From assembly GCA_047495785.1 (NCBI GenBank), contig JBLDXI010000038.1, forward strand, positions 372,001-436,000: 64,000 bases of DNA, read 5' to 3'. Source of the DNA: Lepidodermella squamata. Lineage: Eukaryota; Gastrotricha. Positions 10,694 through 21,508 of the stretch are shown here, in pieces. The first letter of the stretch is position 1. Each line of letters begins with the position of its first letter. A program made the position numbers and the translations under genes. The notes below the pieces were generated by a model, which saw only the letters and a list, made by a program, of their open reading frames with translations, had not been told where the DNA came from and searched no databases.

Positions 10694-12612
10694 TTCTTTC
10701 TCATCACAGCAATTTTTATCGCGCGAACATAGACTCACTCTAGACATTATCGTCATCGTGATATCTCTTTAGTTGTTAGATTTTGTTCCTCCTTGTGGTC
10801 ATCAAACAGCAGCACAACTCATTTCGATGGGAAAAAAACATGAGCGGAACGTAGTGGTTCGTGATAAAAAACACAAAATTGCTGGGTGATGTGTACACAG
10901 ACTAATATTGCTAAAATTTGTATATCCACGAAAAAGATGATAATAATGATAATTTCCTTTGAAAACAATTTCATTTATCGCTTTTGAAATGTTTGCGTTG
11001 TTCTCGTCGAAGAGTAGCGCTGTACAAATGTTTCGTTAATTGATGAAAAAATAAAATAATTTGAATTTTTCAAACGTCGTTTATTTGCCTGGAAGAAGTG
11101 AAGTGTCTCGAAAGAAGAATTTTCTGAAGGGGCCAGATGTTTCCTTAACCAAAATTGAGGTTCAAACACTGAATTTTTCGCGGCTTCTGATCGACAAGGA
11201 TGCCCGCTATAACCCAAAGATATTAAGCTGTAACCGAAGCCTCAACAAGCAATCTTCAGGCATTCTAGCTACGAGCATCGAGACAGACAGGAGCAGTAGA
11301 TCGCACATTATTGTTAAGGCAAAATCAGCACCGCGCATGTATCAGCGTGTTTATGCGTCTGTTCTGTACTACGGAAATAAGCCGATCGTCGGCACTCACG
11401 TTCGGCAAGGAGATGCGAGGCGTCGGCGGCGAACGAGTGCTTCGGCCGTGCTCTTCTTGCCTCCACTTGGTCTGCAGAAATGTTTTCGCTGCGGTGGTTC
11501 GATGGCTTGCAGCAGCTTTAGCCCGTTTATTCTCTGCGATATATTATTGTTGAGTTGCGCTGTTCGACGCATAGATAGATTCTCGGTACGTTGATTCTTC
11601 TTCGTGTAGGTGCCGCCACGAGATACTCGTTGTAGCGAAGTGCCGCGCCATCGCTGCCGGGCCGACCGATGCGGGCCGTTTATTTTTATAACAACAACAC
11701 GCCAAACTCGCCGGCGTTTTTGCCATTACCGCTGCTATCTTCAGGCATTCTAGGGCGGCGAACCAGAGTGCGGGTAATGATTTTTCGAAGCGAGCATAAA
11801 TCGGAATTTTCGTACGCTGTGTTGTTCGCCCGATGTTTGTTCGGCACGCCTGCATATTTGCGGTTGTATAGACGCTCGCGAGCACCTCCCGCCCCTTATC
11901 TCTTGCTGCGTTTTTGTTCGTATGTTGCCCGTTTTTGTTCCGCCTTCAGCCTGTTGCTGAAGCTGCGTTATCATCCATCTTTTTGCCATCAAACACAGCA
12001 CCGTGCATGCATAATTTATTACGCGCCAAAAACTGACAGCAGGCGAGCGCGGGACTGTAATCGCGATATGCTCGCCGGCTTCAGGTACCAGGTACCAGCG
12101 AGTACCACATAGACACCGGCTATCAACGGTAATTGACTATGCGTGCTTGTTGTGGGCCTAAAAAACGCGATCGAAAAAACATCGAAAGATTACACTCGGC
12201 AACTCGTTCATTAGTGTGTTGCTTTTTCTCTTTCGATTTTTCAAGGTTTCAAGCGCGTCTCACTGAATCAACTGGGTCATAAATTCATCAGCTTATAGAA
12301 GTGCCAAATAATTTACTTCCGTTATTTTTCTATGAATAAACTCAAGCGAATACCATCTTCATTTTCAAGCAATAAACCTTAATTCGTTGGCGCCAGTCAA
12401 GTTCCAGTCTCCTCATTAAGTCAATTCCTCAATCGTCCAATCATTTTAATGAAGAGCCGGCTCTTCGAAATTCCCGGATATTTATTCTTCTTGACGAGAC
12501 ATTTAGTTGAGCTTCTTACATCTATCGCATCGATCGCATATATGATTCGGATCTTTTTCTGTCTGGGTTCCAGGTTTTCACATTTTTTTCACTTTAGGCT
12601 GGTTAAGTAAAG
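10694..12612. other. THOC2 3' end and ALP-type PDZ-LIM upstream region
   Basis: No supportable gene. A likely THOC2 poly(A) site lies near AAAATAAAAT at about 11046-11056. From about 11640 to 12110 the DNA becomes GC-rich and CpG-rich, unlike the surrounding AT-rich sequence, as expected for a regulatory island ahead of the PDZ-LIM gene. A 17-nt direct repeat (atcttcaggcattctag) occurs near 11252 and again near 11737. An acceptor-like TTTAG just before the next ATG (about 12597) suggests a spliced 5' UTR. Confidence 0.45.
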
Positions 12613-15036
12613 ATGGCAACCTACGACGGAGGTCCGCCAACTATCATTCATGTGCACTTGACGCGGCCGACGTCAAGTGACCAGCCGGCTCATGCCGACT
12701 CGTGGGGATTCCGCCTGTTGCAGAGCTCGGCTGGCGTCGCCGTGCAATCAGTGCAGCGCGGCACCCTTGCCGACATTTGCGGTCTGCTGGTCGGCGACGA
12801 GCTGATGCGCATAAACGGCCGCGAAACAGCCGGCATGTCGTTGGAGGACGCTCGCGCTGCCATCACTGCCGCCGGCAACGACGTCGAGCTCGTCGTACAG
12901 CGAGGCCCTACACGCCTGTGGCAGCCTCAGGTGACCTACAACACGGGTGCCACGACGACGACTACGACGCACCACCAACAACATCAGGTTCACGTTGGCG
13001 GCAACTACATTGGTTCGCAACAAATTTTGACTGGGGCGCACGAAACGCCGCACCGCCAGAACAGCCGTCGGCAGCAGCATCACGGCCATCACGGACACGC
13101 CAGTGCAAATCATCACGTTAATAACAGCAGCCAGCCTGCACGCCCGCCGTCAGTTCTGCACAACTTGTCGCAACCTTATGGTGGTCCGGTCCATTCTGCG
13201 ACGCCTGTCAACTGGTCACTGGCGATGACTCCTAAACATGTAATGATTTAATAGGCTGGTTATAAATATGTTGCTGGAAGATCTTGGAAATTGGCTCGAT
13301 AAAATATAGGTTTTAGGTACCAGATATTTCCACCACTCAACTTGAGGTTAAAGCACTCATGTTGAAATTTAGGCGCTCTAGCACCACATATTTCAGATTT
13401 TTTCTTACAATGTTGACTTTATCTTCAATGATGCCCCATGTGAACTTAGCCTATATTTTTATTTTACCTATTTGGGACCCTCAAGTATGTAGATATCTTT
13501 ATAGCGTCTTCTTCCTAGGCTGATTATATCGGAAAAATCATTGATTTCTGAAATCGATACGTAAATCGATATCGCCCCTGCAGGCCTAATTATGCCTTGT
13601 AAATTGACCACCGATACCACGAAAACGCCCATTGGTGGGATCTATAGGTTTGACATGATAGTAAAACGTTTCAAATTCAAAGGTAACTCAGGAAACTGAA
13701 ATAACCTCATATTGGAGGAATCCAGTGCTGGAGCATCTTTTATCTTCAACTATATCATTATAAATTTGCATGATTTTTCTGGTTGATTGAACAAAAGGGT
13801 TGGATCTTAGGTTTGATTCCTGATTTCATAACGATATTAATATTAAGGATTTGCCAAACCTCGCAGATGGAAGATCGATGATTCATTTCTTAAAAATATA
13901 AAATTCCAACATACCGAGTTGGAATACGTTTGAAATTGAGAGCTTAAATGAACAAATAATAAGATATTCGTAATGGTTCTTTTTCACCTTATCCTTCATG
14001 ACTCTTGAACATCACCTTTATTTCGGTTACCTATTTATTGAATTTATTCAAATTTCAGGAAGTTCGCATTGTGACTATGTTCAACTCGCCGCCGAAACCG
14101 TTTTACCTGTCGAATGTTTCGGCTTTGGACCACCGACGTCACGGCGGTCGGATGCACCAATCGGCGTTTGAGCACGGTAGCTACGCCGGTGCTGAAGACG
14201 AACTTGTTTACGAAACGGCGCTCGGCCATCACGATGAAGTTCGCTCCAACTCGACCGGCGGCAGTCGTTACGGCCGCCACCGTAATCATTGTTAGCTCAT
14301 CGAACCCAATTTATCGAACCTCTTAATCAAAGCCTATATTTTGTAGACGCCTCTTCGCGCGATGCGGAGTACGAAGAAGAGCCTCGTCGCCAATCAGGAA
14401 AGGCCGGTTCGTGGCTTAAAAATGGTGTGCCGGTATTGCCGACCAGTTTCGCGCCTCCACCGCCGCCTCCGGTATTAATTTTAGGTATCTTTAATTTCAC
14501 AGGCTGCTTATGCCTTTTTTTAGCCTCCACCACCGCCACCGATGTCGCATTCCCATCATCACCATCGAAGCCTGTCAACAGGCCCTCGTGGACCTCGCGG
14601 CCCGGCAATAAACGCCGGCGTCGGCATCTTGGTTGGAGCCAATGGGGGAACTGCAAGTAGCGATTCCTCCAATGACCCGCCCCGTTGCATGGCATGTACC
14701 GGATTCGTCACGTAAGCTTGATTTAATATAGCCACTTGCTTTATTTCATTCCGATTTTTTTCAGTGGAGTTTTCGCAAAAATTCGTGGCCGACCTATTCA
14801 CCCAGAATGGTGAGCTGAAAGAAATAATAATTACAAGAAATTTAAAATGCTTTTTTTGTTTAGTTTCCGTTGCACGACCTGCGGAACCAGCTTGAAAAAC
14901 AAAGGTAGCTTAATTCCTCGGTTCATCGATTATCGCAAAATATCCCTGTTTTATAGGTCACTTCTGGAACAACGAAAGACTGTACTGTGAAGTCCACGCC
15001 AGGCAGATGGATACATCACGCAGTGTGCTCTATTAA
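12613..15036 (+). CDS. ALP-subfamily PDZ-LIM protein (muscle Z-disc/actin-associated)
   Basis: Seven coding exons: 12613-13239, 14059-14281, 14347-14471, 14524-14711, 14765-14809, 14864-14904 and 14957-15036, phases consistent throughout. An N-terminal PDZ domain spans about residues 10-98 (WGFRLLQSSAGVAVQSVQRG, LVGDELMRINGRE, MSLEDARAAI). A His/Gln/Pro-rich linker follows, then one C-terminal LIM domain: CMACTGFV, HPECFRCTTCGTSLKNKGHF, RLYCEVHARQ. A single LIM after PDZ with the HPEC..C..CGT.LK.KGHF signature is the ALP type (vertebrate PDLIM1-4), which binds alpha-actinin. The LIM domain is assembled from four short exons. The 819-nt first intron is long for this locus. A second, Enigma-type PDZ-LIM gene lies 13 kb away on the other strand. 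Confidence 0.9.
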
Positions 15037-16235
15037 GAGAAAACATTTTTGTTGATATATATTGAAAAATACTCGATGACTATTATACTATATTATACTT
15101 TGAATATACTGCCTTATATTGTATATCTCAGATTGTATATTTATACAAACCACACAATCGCCGTGATGTTTCGACTAATCTTTTACTCATCTTCGAATCC
15201 GCGACTCGAGACAAATTTTCGAGCTAAAAGACTTAACGATGTAAACTCCTATTTATTATTTACGGTATTTTAGCTGGAAATTGTTTTGAGTTGAAAAATT
15301 GTCTCTCTCTCTATGCCAAAAAAATGAATACTTGATATCTGTGTTCATCCGTGCTGGTTTTATTGTCTTGCCGATGTTATTAGCTTCTCTCTCTCTCGAC
15401 TCATCAACAACTGTTCAATTTTTGACTGCCTCAGAGTAATTCGTCGCACCAACCTCGCCGTGTAGATAAGGCGGTTGCATTTTCGAGCCTTTTCTTCTGC
15501 GAGAAAATTTTTCAAATCATCGATTTTTTTCAGAGCGTAACAAATAAAAGGAAACTATACGCTCACGTACTTGCGATATAAGAGCAGTAATATTGATCCG
15601 TTGGAAAAATCATGCACGAAATTTGTCATGATTGACTCATTTGATTGGATGAATAATCAAACGGAAAATAAAACGACGAATGATTTTTGGTACTATGAGA
15701 GAGTAATTCCTTTAACTGAAAAATGAGATCGCGCACTTTACAAGTGGCTTAAGAGGAGGTGTTGATTTCGCACCTGGGCGGCACTGACAGTACGGAAATG
15801 GTGCGTAGGTCCACCGAGAGACCTGAGCGCAGACGCTATAACATGTTTTTTTGAGATATAATACTACGAGCAATGCATGCACTCACCCAAACAGCCGATG
15901 CACTACAACGCTGAATATTAGGACAAAGTGCAAAACGTGCCGGTTAGAATAACAGTGGCTTATATACTTAATTGAAAAAAATAAATGGTACCCAGCCAAA
16001 CTCTGAATCTTCACTGAAACATGGCATAGCGAAAAATTGCTAATTTCGGAAATTATCAATGACATTTTAGTCGCGTGCCAAGGCGTCATCAAGTGTTGTT
16101 ATCAAGTTCAACAACTTGTTGCCTCTAATTTCCAGACTCGCCCCTCCTACTCATTTTTCATCATCGTCCCCAGGCGATTACAACTTGCAACATTTTTATA
16201 ACTACATAACTTGAAAAATTCTAGCTTGAAATAGT
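15037..16235. other. Intergenic: PDZ-LIM 3' UTR and upstream of peptide gene A
   Basis: AT-rich 3' UTR-like sequence to about 15300, CT-dinucleotide runs (about 15300-15400), then about 0.8 kb upstream of the first cysteine-rich peptide gene. I see no coding sequence with family similarity on either strand. Confidence 0.45.
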
Positions 16236-16908
16236 ATGAATGGTGGCATGATAAATCAAATTGTTGTCACCGGTTGGCTTCTCTCGATACCGGTCACGGC
16301 TACCTTAATCCACACCGCGGCAAAGAGCGACGCAACTGATTTGATGCAGAAACTAACCGCTGCTATTGTAGACCGCTCTATGGGCAGAAATGCAAGCATG
16401 GACGAAGCGAAACAGCATCAACAGCAACAGCTAACTTGCCTGCAAGGTACACTTGTTCGTAACAAAAAATTATGATCTTTTATTTTTCTTTAGAAATGAC
16501 AATAGCCATTCTTATTTGTCGACTGGACACGAGAGGCCGTCGCGACGTTTCATGGGCTAATTCTGAATCAACAAATTTAACCCCCAGTCCATCGCCAAGA
16601 ACCTTAGTTCGAATAACACGTGATCATCTTAGCGACTTTCGAAGAGACTGTTGTAGAAACACTGCTAATGGGCGACCCAAGGTAAGACCATATTTTATTT
16701 CAATTTTTTTTAAATTTAGGCAACGGTGTAATTTTATATCCAACGCTAATTTGAATTTAACGCTAGCCTATTATAATTCTGTGGAATTTTTTCCACACCA
16801 TATCAGGAAATAATTCGTACTCATGTTGTTCTTTAGGTGCAATGCCGGCCGACAAAACTGTGCCCGGAGAGGATTTTCAATGTCGGATCCATGTTACCTG
16901 CTGCATAG
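16236..16908 (+). CDS. Secreted cysteine-rich peptide precursor A (novel paralogous family)
   Basis: Three exons: 16236-16446, 16494-16681 and 16837-16908, giving 156 residues. An N-terminal hydrophobic stretch (INQIVVTGWLLSIPVTATLI) looks like a signal peptide. Then come a Gln-rich segment, LTCLQEMTIAILICRLDT ending in RGRR, a spacer, and RDHLSDFRRDCCR...NGRPKVQCRPTKLCP. Cysteines: C-x10-C, then CC-x11-C-x5-C. The same blocks recur in gene B (18906-19509), and the CC-x11-C-x5-C block recurs in the minus-strand gene C. Dibasic sites after the first Cys pair suggest a processed prohormone with disulphide-linked parts, reminiscent of insulin B/A chains. The CC-C spacing (11, not 3-4) is not insulin. 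I do not recognise the family and assign no function. Confidence 0.7.
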
Positions 16909-17515
16909 TTGTTGTTCTGTCGCTTACATTTTATACATCAGATAATCAAATATTTGATCCATGAGTCGTCACTGCTAATTGTGTGCCATCCTGTTTGCCG
17001 GCTTGTTTACCATTCCGGTGAGATCGTGTCTGAAAAAGTTTGGCTAATCATCTCCGCCCATCTTGCTTTCAACTTTTGTTGCGCATTTACGTTGCTTGGT
17101 TTTATATTTCATATCGAAGAAGAAAAATAAAAACGAAAGCTTGTTGATGATGGTTTCGTTTTATTAGGCCATGTCCAAGGTTTTCAAAAGAGTCTGACGT
17201 TGTAGGACATATCTTCAAATAAGTGCATAGTAGCATCAATATTATACATTTATTCACAAACAGCAAAGTACAAAATTAATCAATTTCTCAAATCATTACC
17301 AAGTCATAATTTAGACAGCCGAAAGAGTATGACGTTTAAGATCATGTGTGATGGAAAATAGTTTTCTAATTTTTTAATCGTCATTTTTTGTCATTTTCCC
17401 AAATTTCCACAGTAACATTCGGCGCTCATTTCGGACAAGAGTATTAACATAAAACAGACAACAAATTCAAAGAGAGGCAGACATAAAATGTTCGAGTTGT
17501 TTCTATACAAAGTCT
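16909..17515. other. Convergent 3' region between peptide genes A and C
   Basis: AT-rich sequence with a 3' UTR-like AAAATAAAAA (about 17125). The small open frame at 16909-17130 has no support. Genes A (plus) and C (minus) converge here. Confidence 0.4.
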
Positions 17516-18321
17516 TTAATGCTTCTTTTTCACAACTTTCGACCTATTTGCTTGCGAAATCCCCGGAACATTGCGACACATCCTGCTCGGCCTGCAGGCC
17601 AGCTTCGGCAGGGCAGCTATGCCATCAGAACAACAGTGCCTGATGAAATGCACTCGACTGTCTCGCTTTTCGACTCTGGCGCCGATTATTTCAAAAGATT
17701 CGCCATCCTCTTCGAAAAACAGTATAAAATTACGCTATTGAAAAATTAAAGATAGGTAATTTACCGGTTCCTCTTTGCTGGTCATCAATTGAGCGCTTTT
17801 TTCTTGAAGTGGATGAGCACATAGTTAACGTTAGCCATACTAAATTTGGGAAATTTCTGCATAGAGGCTGCCGCCCTATTCAAGTTTAACAGACCTAGCT
17901 CGTAGCAGTTCATTTTAGGTGAAGCAAGTTGGCCGTTCGGACTTCGCAATGGATGTGGTAGCGGTGGCGCCATCGCTGTCATGTTAACTGTCGCGATAAG
18001 GTCCCGCTCAACCCGCCGCATCAGTCGCTGACTAACAGTAGGTTGACTAACCGTAGCGGTTGTAGTCAGATCTTGCGAGTTGCTTTGCAAAAAACTTTGA
18101 AGCTCATCGAGATCCGCAAGTGAGTTCAGGCTCATCGACACCGGTTGTTCTGCTTCCATGTGGCTGATAAAAGCATTCTGGTCCTCGGTCAAGGATTGCT
18201 CCGGCCGATCGTTTGAAGAAGTTGGAGGTCTCGTTACAACAGTTATAGTAATTAAAGTTGTGACTAAGGCGGCGGCTAGGGCCATAGAGACGATTGTTTC
18301 CCATGCCACTGACTCTGGCAT
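17516..18321 (-). CDS. Secreted cysteine-rich peptide precursor C (minus-strand paralogue)
   Basis: The first exon begins at the ATG at 18321 (MPESVAWETIVSMALAAALV), a signal-peptide-like start, and is open for about 178 codons with dibasic sites (LMRRVERD) and one Cys (MNCYELG). The last exon, 17734-17516, follows an acceptor TTTTTCAATAG and encodes VEKRDSRVHFIRHCCSDG...LACRPSRMCRNVPG. This has the same CC-x11-C-x5-C and CRP-x-[RK]-x-C motif as genes A and B, preceded by a Lys-Arg cleavage site. The join between the exons is unresolved. The best donor by sequence (GTAAAT at about 17764) is out of frame with the long reading frame unless a further small intron is removed; weaker in-frame donors (GTTAAC, GTGCTC) also exist. 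The family assignment rests on the last exon. Confidence 0.55.
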
Positions 18322-18905
18322 TGTTGTCTTGCGGTTGATTATTATCAAATATCAAATAGGATTAACAGCAAATAAAAAGTGCCACGATGAAGTTTAAGTA
18401 AAAAAAATTAAAACTGGCGCGTGCTAGAATTGTTTGAATCGCGTTTTCTGTTCGCACGTGTGTTTATTCCGAATGTTCGAAACTGCAAAATAATGAGATC
18501 TAAGAACAAAGGAAAACTTGGACTTCGAAAGAACAGGTGTAGCAAAGAGTTACCTTATTGTGGTTGACGATCGAATTATAGGCAATCAGCATCCCGCTGT
18601 GTTTCTATTGTAGACAAACATGTTCGAGTACCAGACTTGTTGAAGACGATAGATACGACGCATTTCTAAAAATAATAATTCAGCTGTGGCATTGCGCAAT
18701 GAAAATCCACGCGCCAGATATTGAGCACAAGTTGGCGTGATATGTTTTCAAATGTGGCGCCAGAGGTTACTTCGGTTTCCTGTAAAGGTTAACATAAACA
18801 ACTGGGCATTCACTTTTGAAAACTACTTGCTCTAAACACACGTAATTACCAAGGTTATCCGAACCATTTTTGTGATTATAGTTTCGATTAAATTCCAAAT
18901 GCAAA

Positions 18906-19509
18906 ATGGTAATCAGTTATCTAGTATGGAGTTATAGCTATTTGACTGTTTCTTGTTATGAATAGGGTCTTGAATACCGGCTATCCGGAAACTTATTCGC
19001 AACTTCTTTTGTTGTTGTTTTTGTTGCCTTAATCAATCTCGATGTTGTCTCATGCCATTTCGAATCCACCGTGGCACCAACAGCAGCGCCGTCGTCGCCT
19101 TCACTCAGCTGCCTGCAGGAGATGACTATCACGCTGATGATATGCCGATTGGACACTCGAGGGCGCCGTGAAGCCACTGTACCAGCCAGCATGGACTGCA
19201 ATGGATCCTCAGCCGAATGCCCAACAACTACGACATCGCAATCAGGCCCCATTATCATGCCGGCTCTTTCACGTAGGCATTCATTATAGGATTTTTTGAA
19301 GCCAAATGAAATTCCTTATAGGTTTCATGTCATCTCCCGTCGGCTCCCTGTTCCGCGCGGGCGGTGTTCGTCAGCGACGTGATCATTTGGATGATTTTCG
19401 CCGAGATTGCTGCCGTGGGTCCATCAACGGCCGTCCCAAGTTCCCGTGCCGCCCGACCAAGCTCTGTCCGGATAAGCTGGTTGGACTGCCGAGGCATTTC
19501 AACGTCTAA
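18906..19509 (+). CDS. Secreted cysteine-rich peptide precursor B (paralogue of A)
   Basis: Model: the ATG at 18906 ends the first exon (donor GTAATC), a 57-nt intron, exon 18966-19272, a 49-nt intron, and exon 19322-19509; 165 residues. The signal peptide is strong (FATSFVVVFVALINLDVVS). Then come LSCLQEMTITLMICRLDT with RGRR, a spacer with two extra Cys, GGVRQRR (furin-type site), and DHLDDFRRDCCR...NGRPKFPCRPTKLCP, ending HFNV. Compared with gene A, the CLQEMTI..ICRLDTRGRR and RDHL.DFRRDCCR...NGRPK..CRPTKLCP blocks are conserved while linkers differ, as in peptide hormone precursors. This is a tandem same-strand duplicate of A with inverted gene C between. No known hormone family matches the Cys spacing. 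The ATG exon is inferred from splice phase. Confidence 0.68.
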
Positions 19510-20660
19510 AAGGCACACTCGGCTGAATCCGATCTTTCGTTATGGATCTCAAATGACATTTAGTTTGATGATTTTTTTTCCAATCTTTCTCATCGTTGTT
19601 GTGATCTTCCTATCTACAAGTGTCTCAGCGAGCTTCTGCACTGTTTTACGCATCATTTTTTTAGCCCGTCCCTTCACATGAGCAGCTAACAAACAATTGG
19701 ACTATTTATTTTTATGAGTTCCTGTATATACATAATTATTACGAATTATTAGCAAAGCGTAGTTGTTTAGTCGCATGATGAATAAAGCATGTTTCAGTTC
19801 GCTTGAAAGTTGAAAGTGTATCTAATTGTTGTTGCTATATAAATAACTTGATCGATGAAGCCGATCGAATTCACAACAGCATATCGAAAATTCAGGAAAT
19901 TCCCGCTTGTCCAGAAAATATCACCAAAAACCCCACTTGTCAAGCACCCAATAGAAACCCAAAAAAAGTTCAAGCAACACTCAAAAAACGATTTTATTTA
20001 GAATCACGAAAAATTGGGTGAAAATTGGGCAGAATTTAGGGAGAAATTGCAGGCGACAGGTATCGAATCGGGCAGCATTCACCCCAATCGAACAGCACTT
20101 AGCCACGAGTTCCGGAAAAATCGGGCAGAACTCGCCCATAAATTCGCGAAAGTCGGGCAGAATTCGTCCAGTATGTCGCGTAGATCAAGAAACAATCGGC
20201 CAGCTTTCGATGAAATCCGAGATAGCTCGGGCAGCATTGGATCCCAGTAATCGCAACACGGCATCCCTTGCGACATTGAAAGCTAGAAGTTACAGCGAAT
20301 CGAGCGAGTCTCGTTGGGGCATTTTGCTGTAACGATTCGCCTGTTCAACGAGATTCGGAGGAAAATCTCTGTGCGAAGCTTCTGCATTTGCATTTTCCAT
20401 TCATCTTCGGTTCCTGCGGAACCTCGATTCATACAGTCATTCGTACAAGAAAAGTGTTTCTGTATTCTGAGCCATCCAAGATTGCTTAATTCCCACATGG
20501 TTGGTTATTTTTGCTTATCGCTAAAAGATAAAATGAGTCACCACCTTGCCGGTGCGATAAAATGTAGTTACTTTTTTACTATTCTTCCTGTTTAACTAAG
20601 CGAGAGTATTTAACAATCCACATTTCCGGTTTCTTCTTTGCGAAAAAACAACAAATAATT
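19510..20660. other. Intergenic; contains the left inverted-repeat copy
   Basis: Gene B 3' UTR (a T-rich stretch, with AATAAA near 19785), then a repeat unit from about 19900 to 20310 (listed separately). The sequence from 20320 to 20660 is the likely promoter of the LC8-like gene. The open frames at 20014-20332 lie in the repeat and are not supported as genes. Confidence 0.45.
20076..20310 (+). repeat. Left arm of an imperfect inverted repeat flanking the LC8-like gene
   Basis: This arm begins caccccaatcgaacagcact and ends gaagttacagcgaatcgag. It is reproduced in reverse complement at about 21315-21508 with few mismatches. The left arm carries about 30 bp extra (a partial duplication around a recurring tcgggcagaa motif) and a gacattgaaa insertion. 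A shorter shared block (cccgcttgtccaga) sits further out, at about 19906. No protein of recognisable type is encoded. Confidence 0.85.
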
Positions 20661-21077
20661 ATGGCTCCTATGTTGCCAGTTTTTACCTTCATTTTTTTGT
20701 TCATTTCTCATTCACTCGTCCAAAGCCGACCGATCGCCGAGCAGTTAGATGTTGAGCTGCAAGCGCCTGCGGCTGGCTCACCACAAAAGGCTATCAAATG
20801 GAGCTCAGATGCGAATTTTCCGGGCGACATGGAAGAGGCGGCGTTGAATTCGTTCACCAAAGCCTATGCCCAGTTCGGAATGCAAGGCAATTCGATTGCG
20901 CAGCAAATAACAACCGATCTTCAACGCATGTTCCCGAACGGTAACTGGCAGGCGTTTGTTTACGAGTTCAAAATTCCGAACGGAGCGTCTTACTCCCATC
21001 GAACACCCTACATGATTTCCATGATCATTGGCGATTACATGGCTCTGGTTTTCCGACAAGACGTGGCGAAATCCTAA
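20661..21077 (+). CDS. Signal-peptide-bearing dynein light chain (LC8/DLC1-fold) protein
   Basis: 138 residues, single exon. Residues 1-22 (APMLPVFTFIFLFISHSLVQ) form a clear signal peptide. After a short linker, DMEEAALNSFTKAYAQFG, IAQQITTDLQRMFPNGNWQA, FVYEFKIPNGASYSHRTPYM and ISMIIGDYMALVFRQ follow the whole LC8 fold. They match its helices and WHCIVG.NFGSYVTHET..FIYFYLGQ.AILLF strands position by position, but divergently. LC8 is normally cytosolic, a dimeric hub in dynein and other complexes; a secreted copy should not serve dynein. The Trp and the Ser-Tyr-x-x-His core are kept. AATAAA follows the stop at about 21188. The gene lies inside a pair of inverted repeats. Function unknown; the secretion call is inferred from the leader. 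Confidence 0.72.
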   Translation: MAPMLPVFTFIFLFISHSLVQSRPIAEQLDVELQAPAAGSPQKAIKWSSDANFPGDMEEAALNSFTKAYAQFGMQGNSIAQQITTDLQRMFPNGNWQAFVYEFKIPNGASYSHRTPYMISMIIGDYMALVFRQDVAKS

Positions 21078-21314
21078 ACCTGTGAATTTTACAATTTTAC
21101 ATCTGTTCATTCGACTTTCATTGTTGTATGTACCGGTGCCCTGATCTTCATTCTGCATTTTTTTGCTACAGATGACAAAGAGGAGGGAATAAATTATTTC
21201 AACTAAACGCCTCATCGGGTCTATTTCAACTCTCGCGAAATATTTGTTTTTTCATTGTGAAATTCCTTTTTATTTCATTTTATATGTGTTATCCGGGTCG
21301 TATCGTAAAATTCA

Positions 21315-21508
21315 ATTCTCGATTCGCTGTAACTTCTAGCAAGGGATGCCGTGTTGCGATTACTGGAATCCAATGCTGCCCGAGCTTTCTCGGATTTCAT
21401 CGAAAGCTGGCCGATTGTTTCTTGATCTCCGCGACATACTGGACGAATTCTGCCCGATTTTTCCCGAACTCGTGGCTAAGTGCTGTTCGATTGGGGTGAT
21501 CTGGACAA
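21315..21508 (-). repeat. Right arm of the inverted repeat flanking the LC8-like gene
   Basis: Reverse complement of the 20076-20310 arm, including gttgcgattactgga, ccgagctttctcggatttca and ccgattgtttcttgatct, ending at ctgttcgattggggtgatc. The two arms are about 1 kb apart and could pair as a hairpin in RNA or DNA. They may be ends of a non-autonomous transposon or an inverted duplication. Confidence 0.85.

Noticed and set aside
11061-11594. 177-codon plus-strand frame
   Set aside because: Crosses the THOC2 3' end and an intergenic region; amino acid content looks random and no domain is visible.
16236-19509. Insulin-like peptide genes
   Set aside because: The layout is similar, but the four-Cys block is CC-x11-C-x5-C instead of CC-x3-C-x8-C, and the first pair is C-x10-C instead of C-x11-C, so I kept the family as unrecognised.
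20014-20332. Protein-coding gene in the repeat arm
   Set aside because: The frame is shared by both arms only because the DNA is duplicated; no start, domain or codon evidence.
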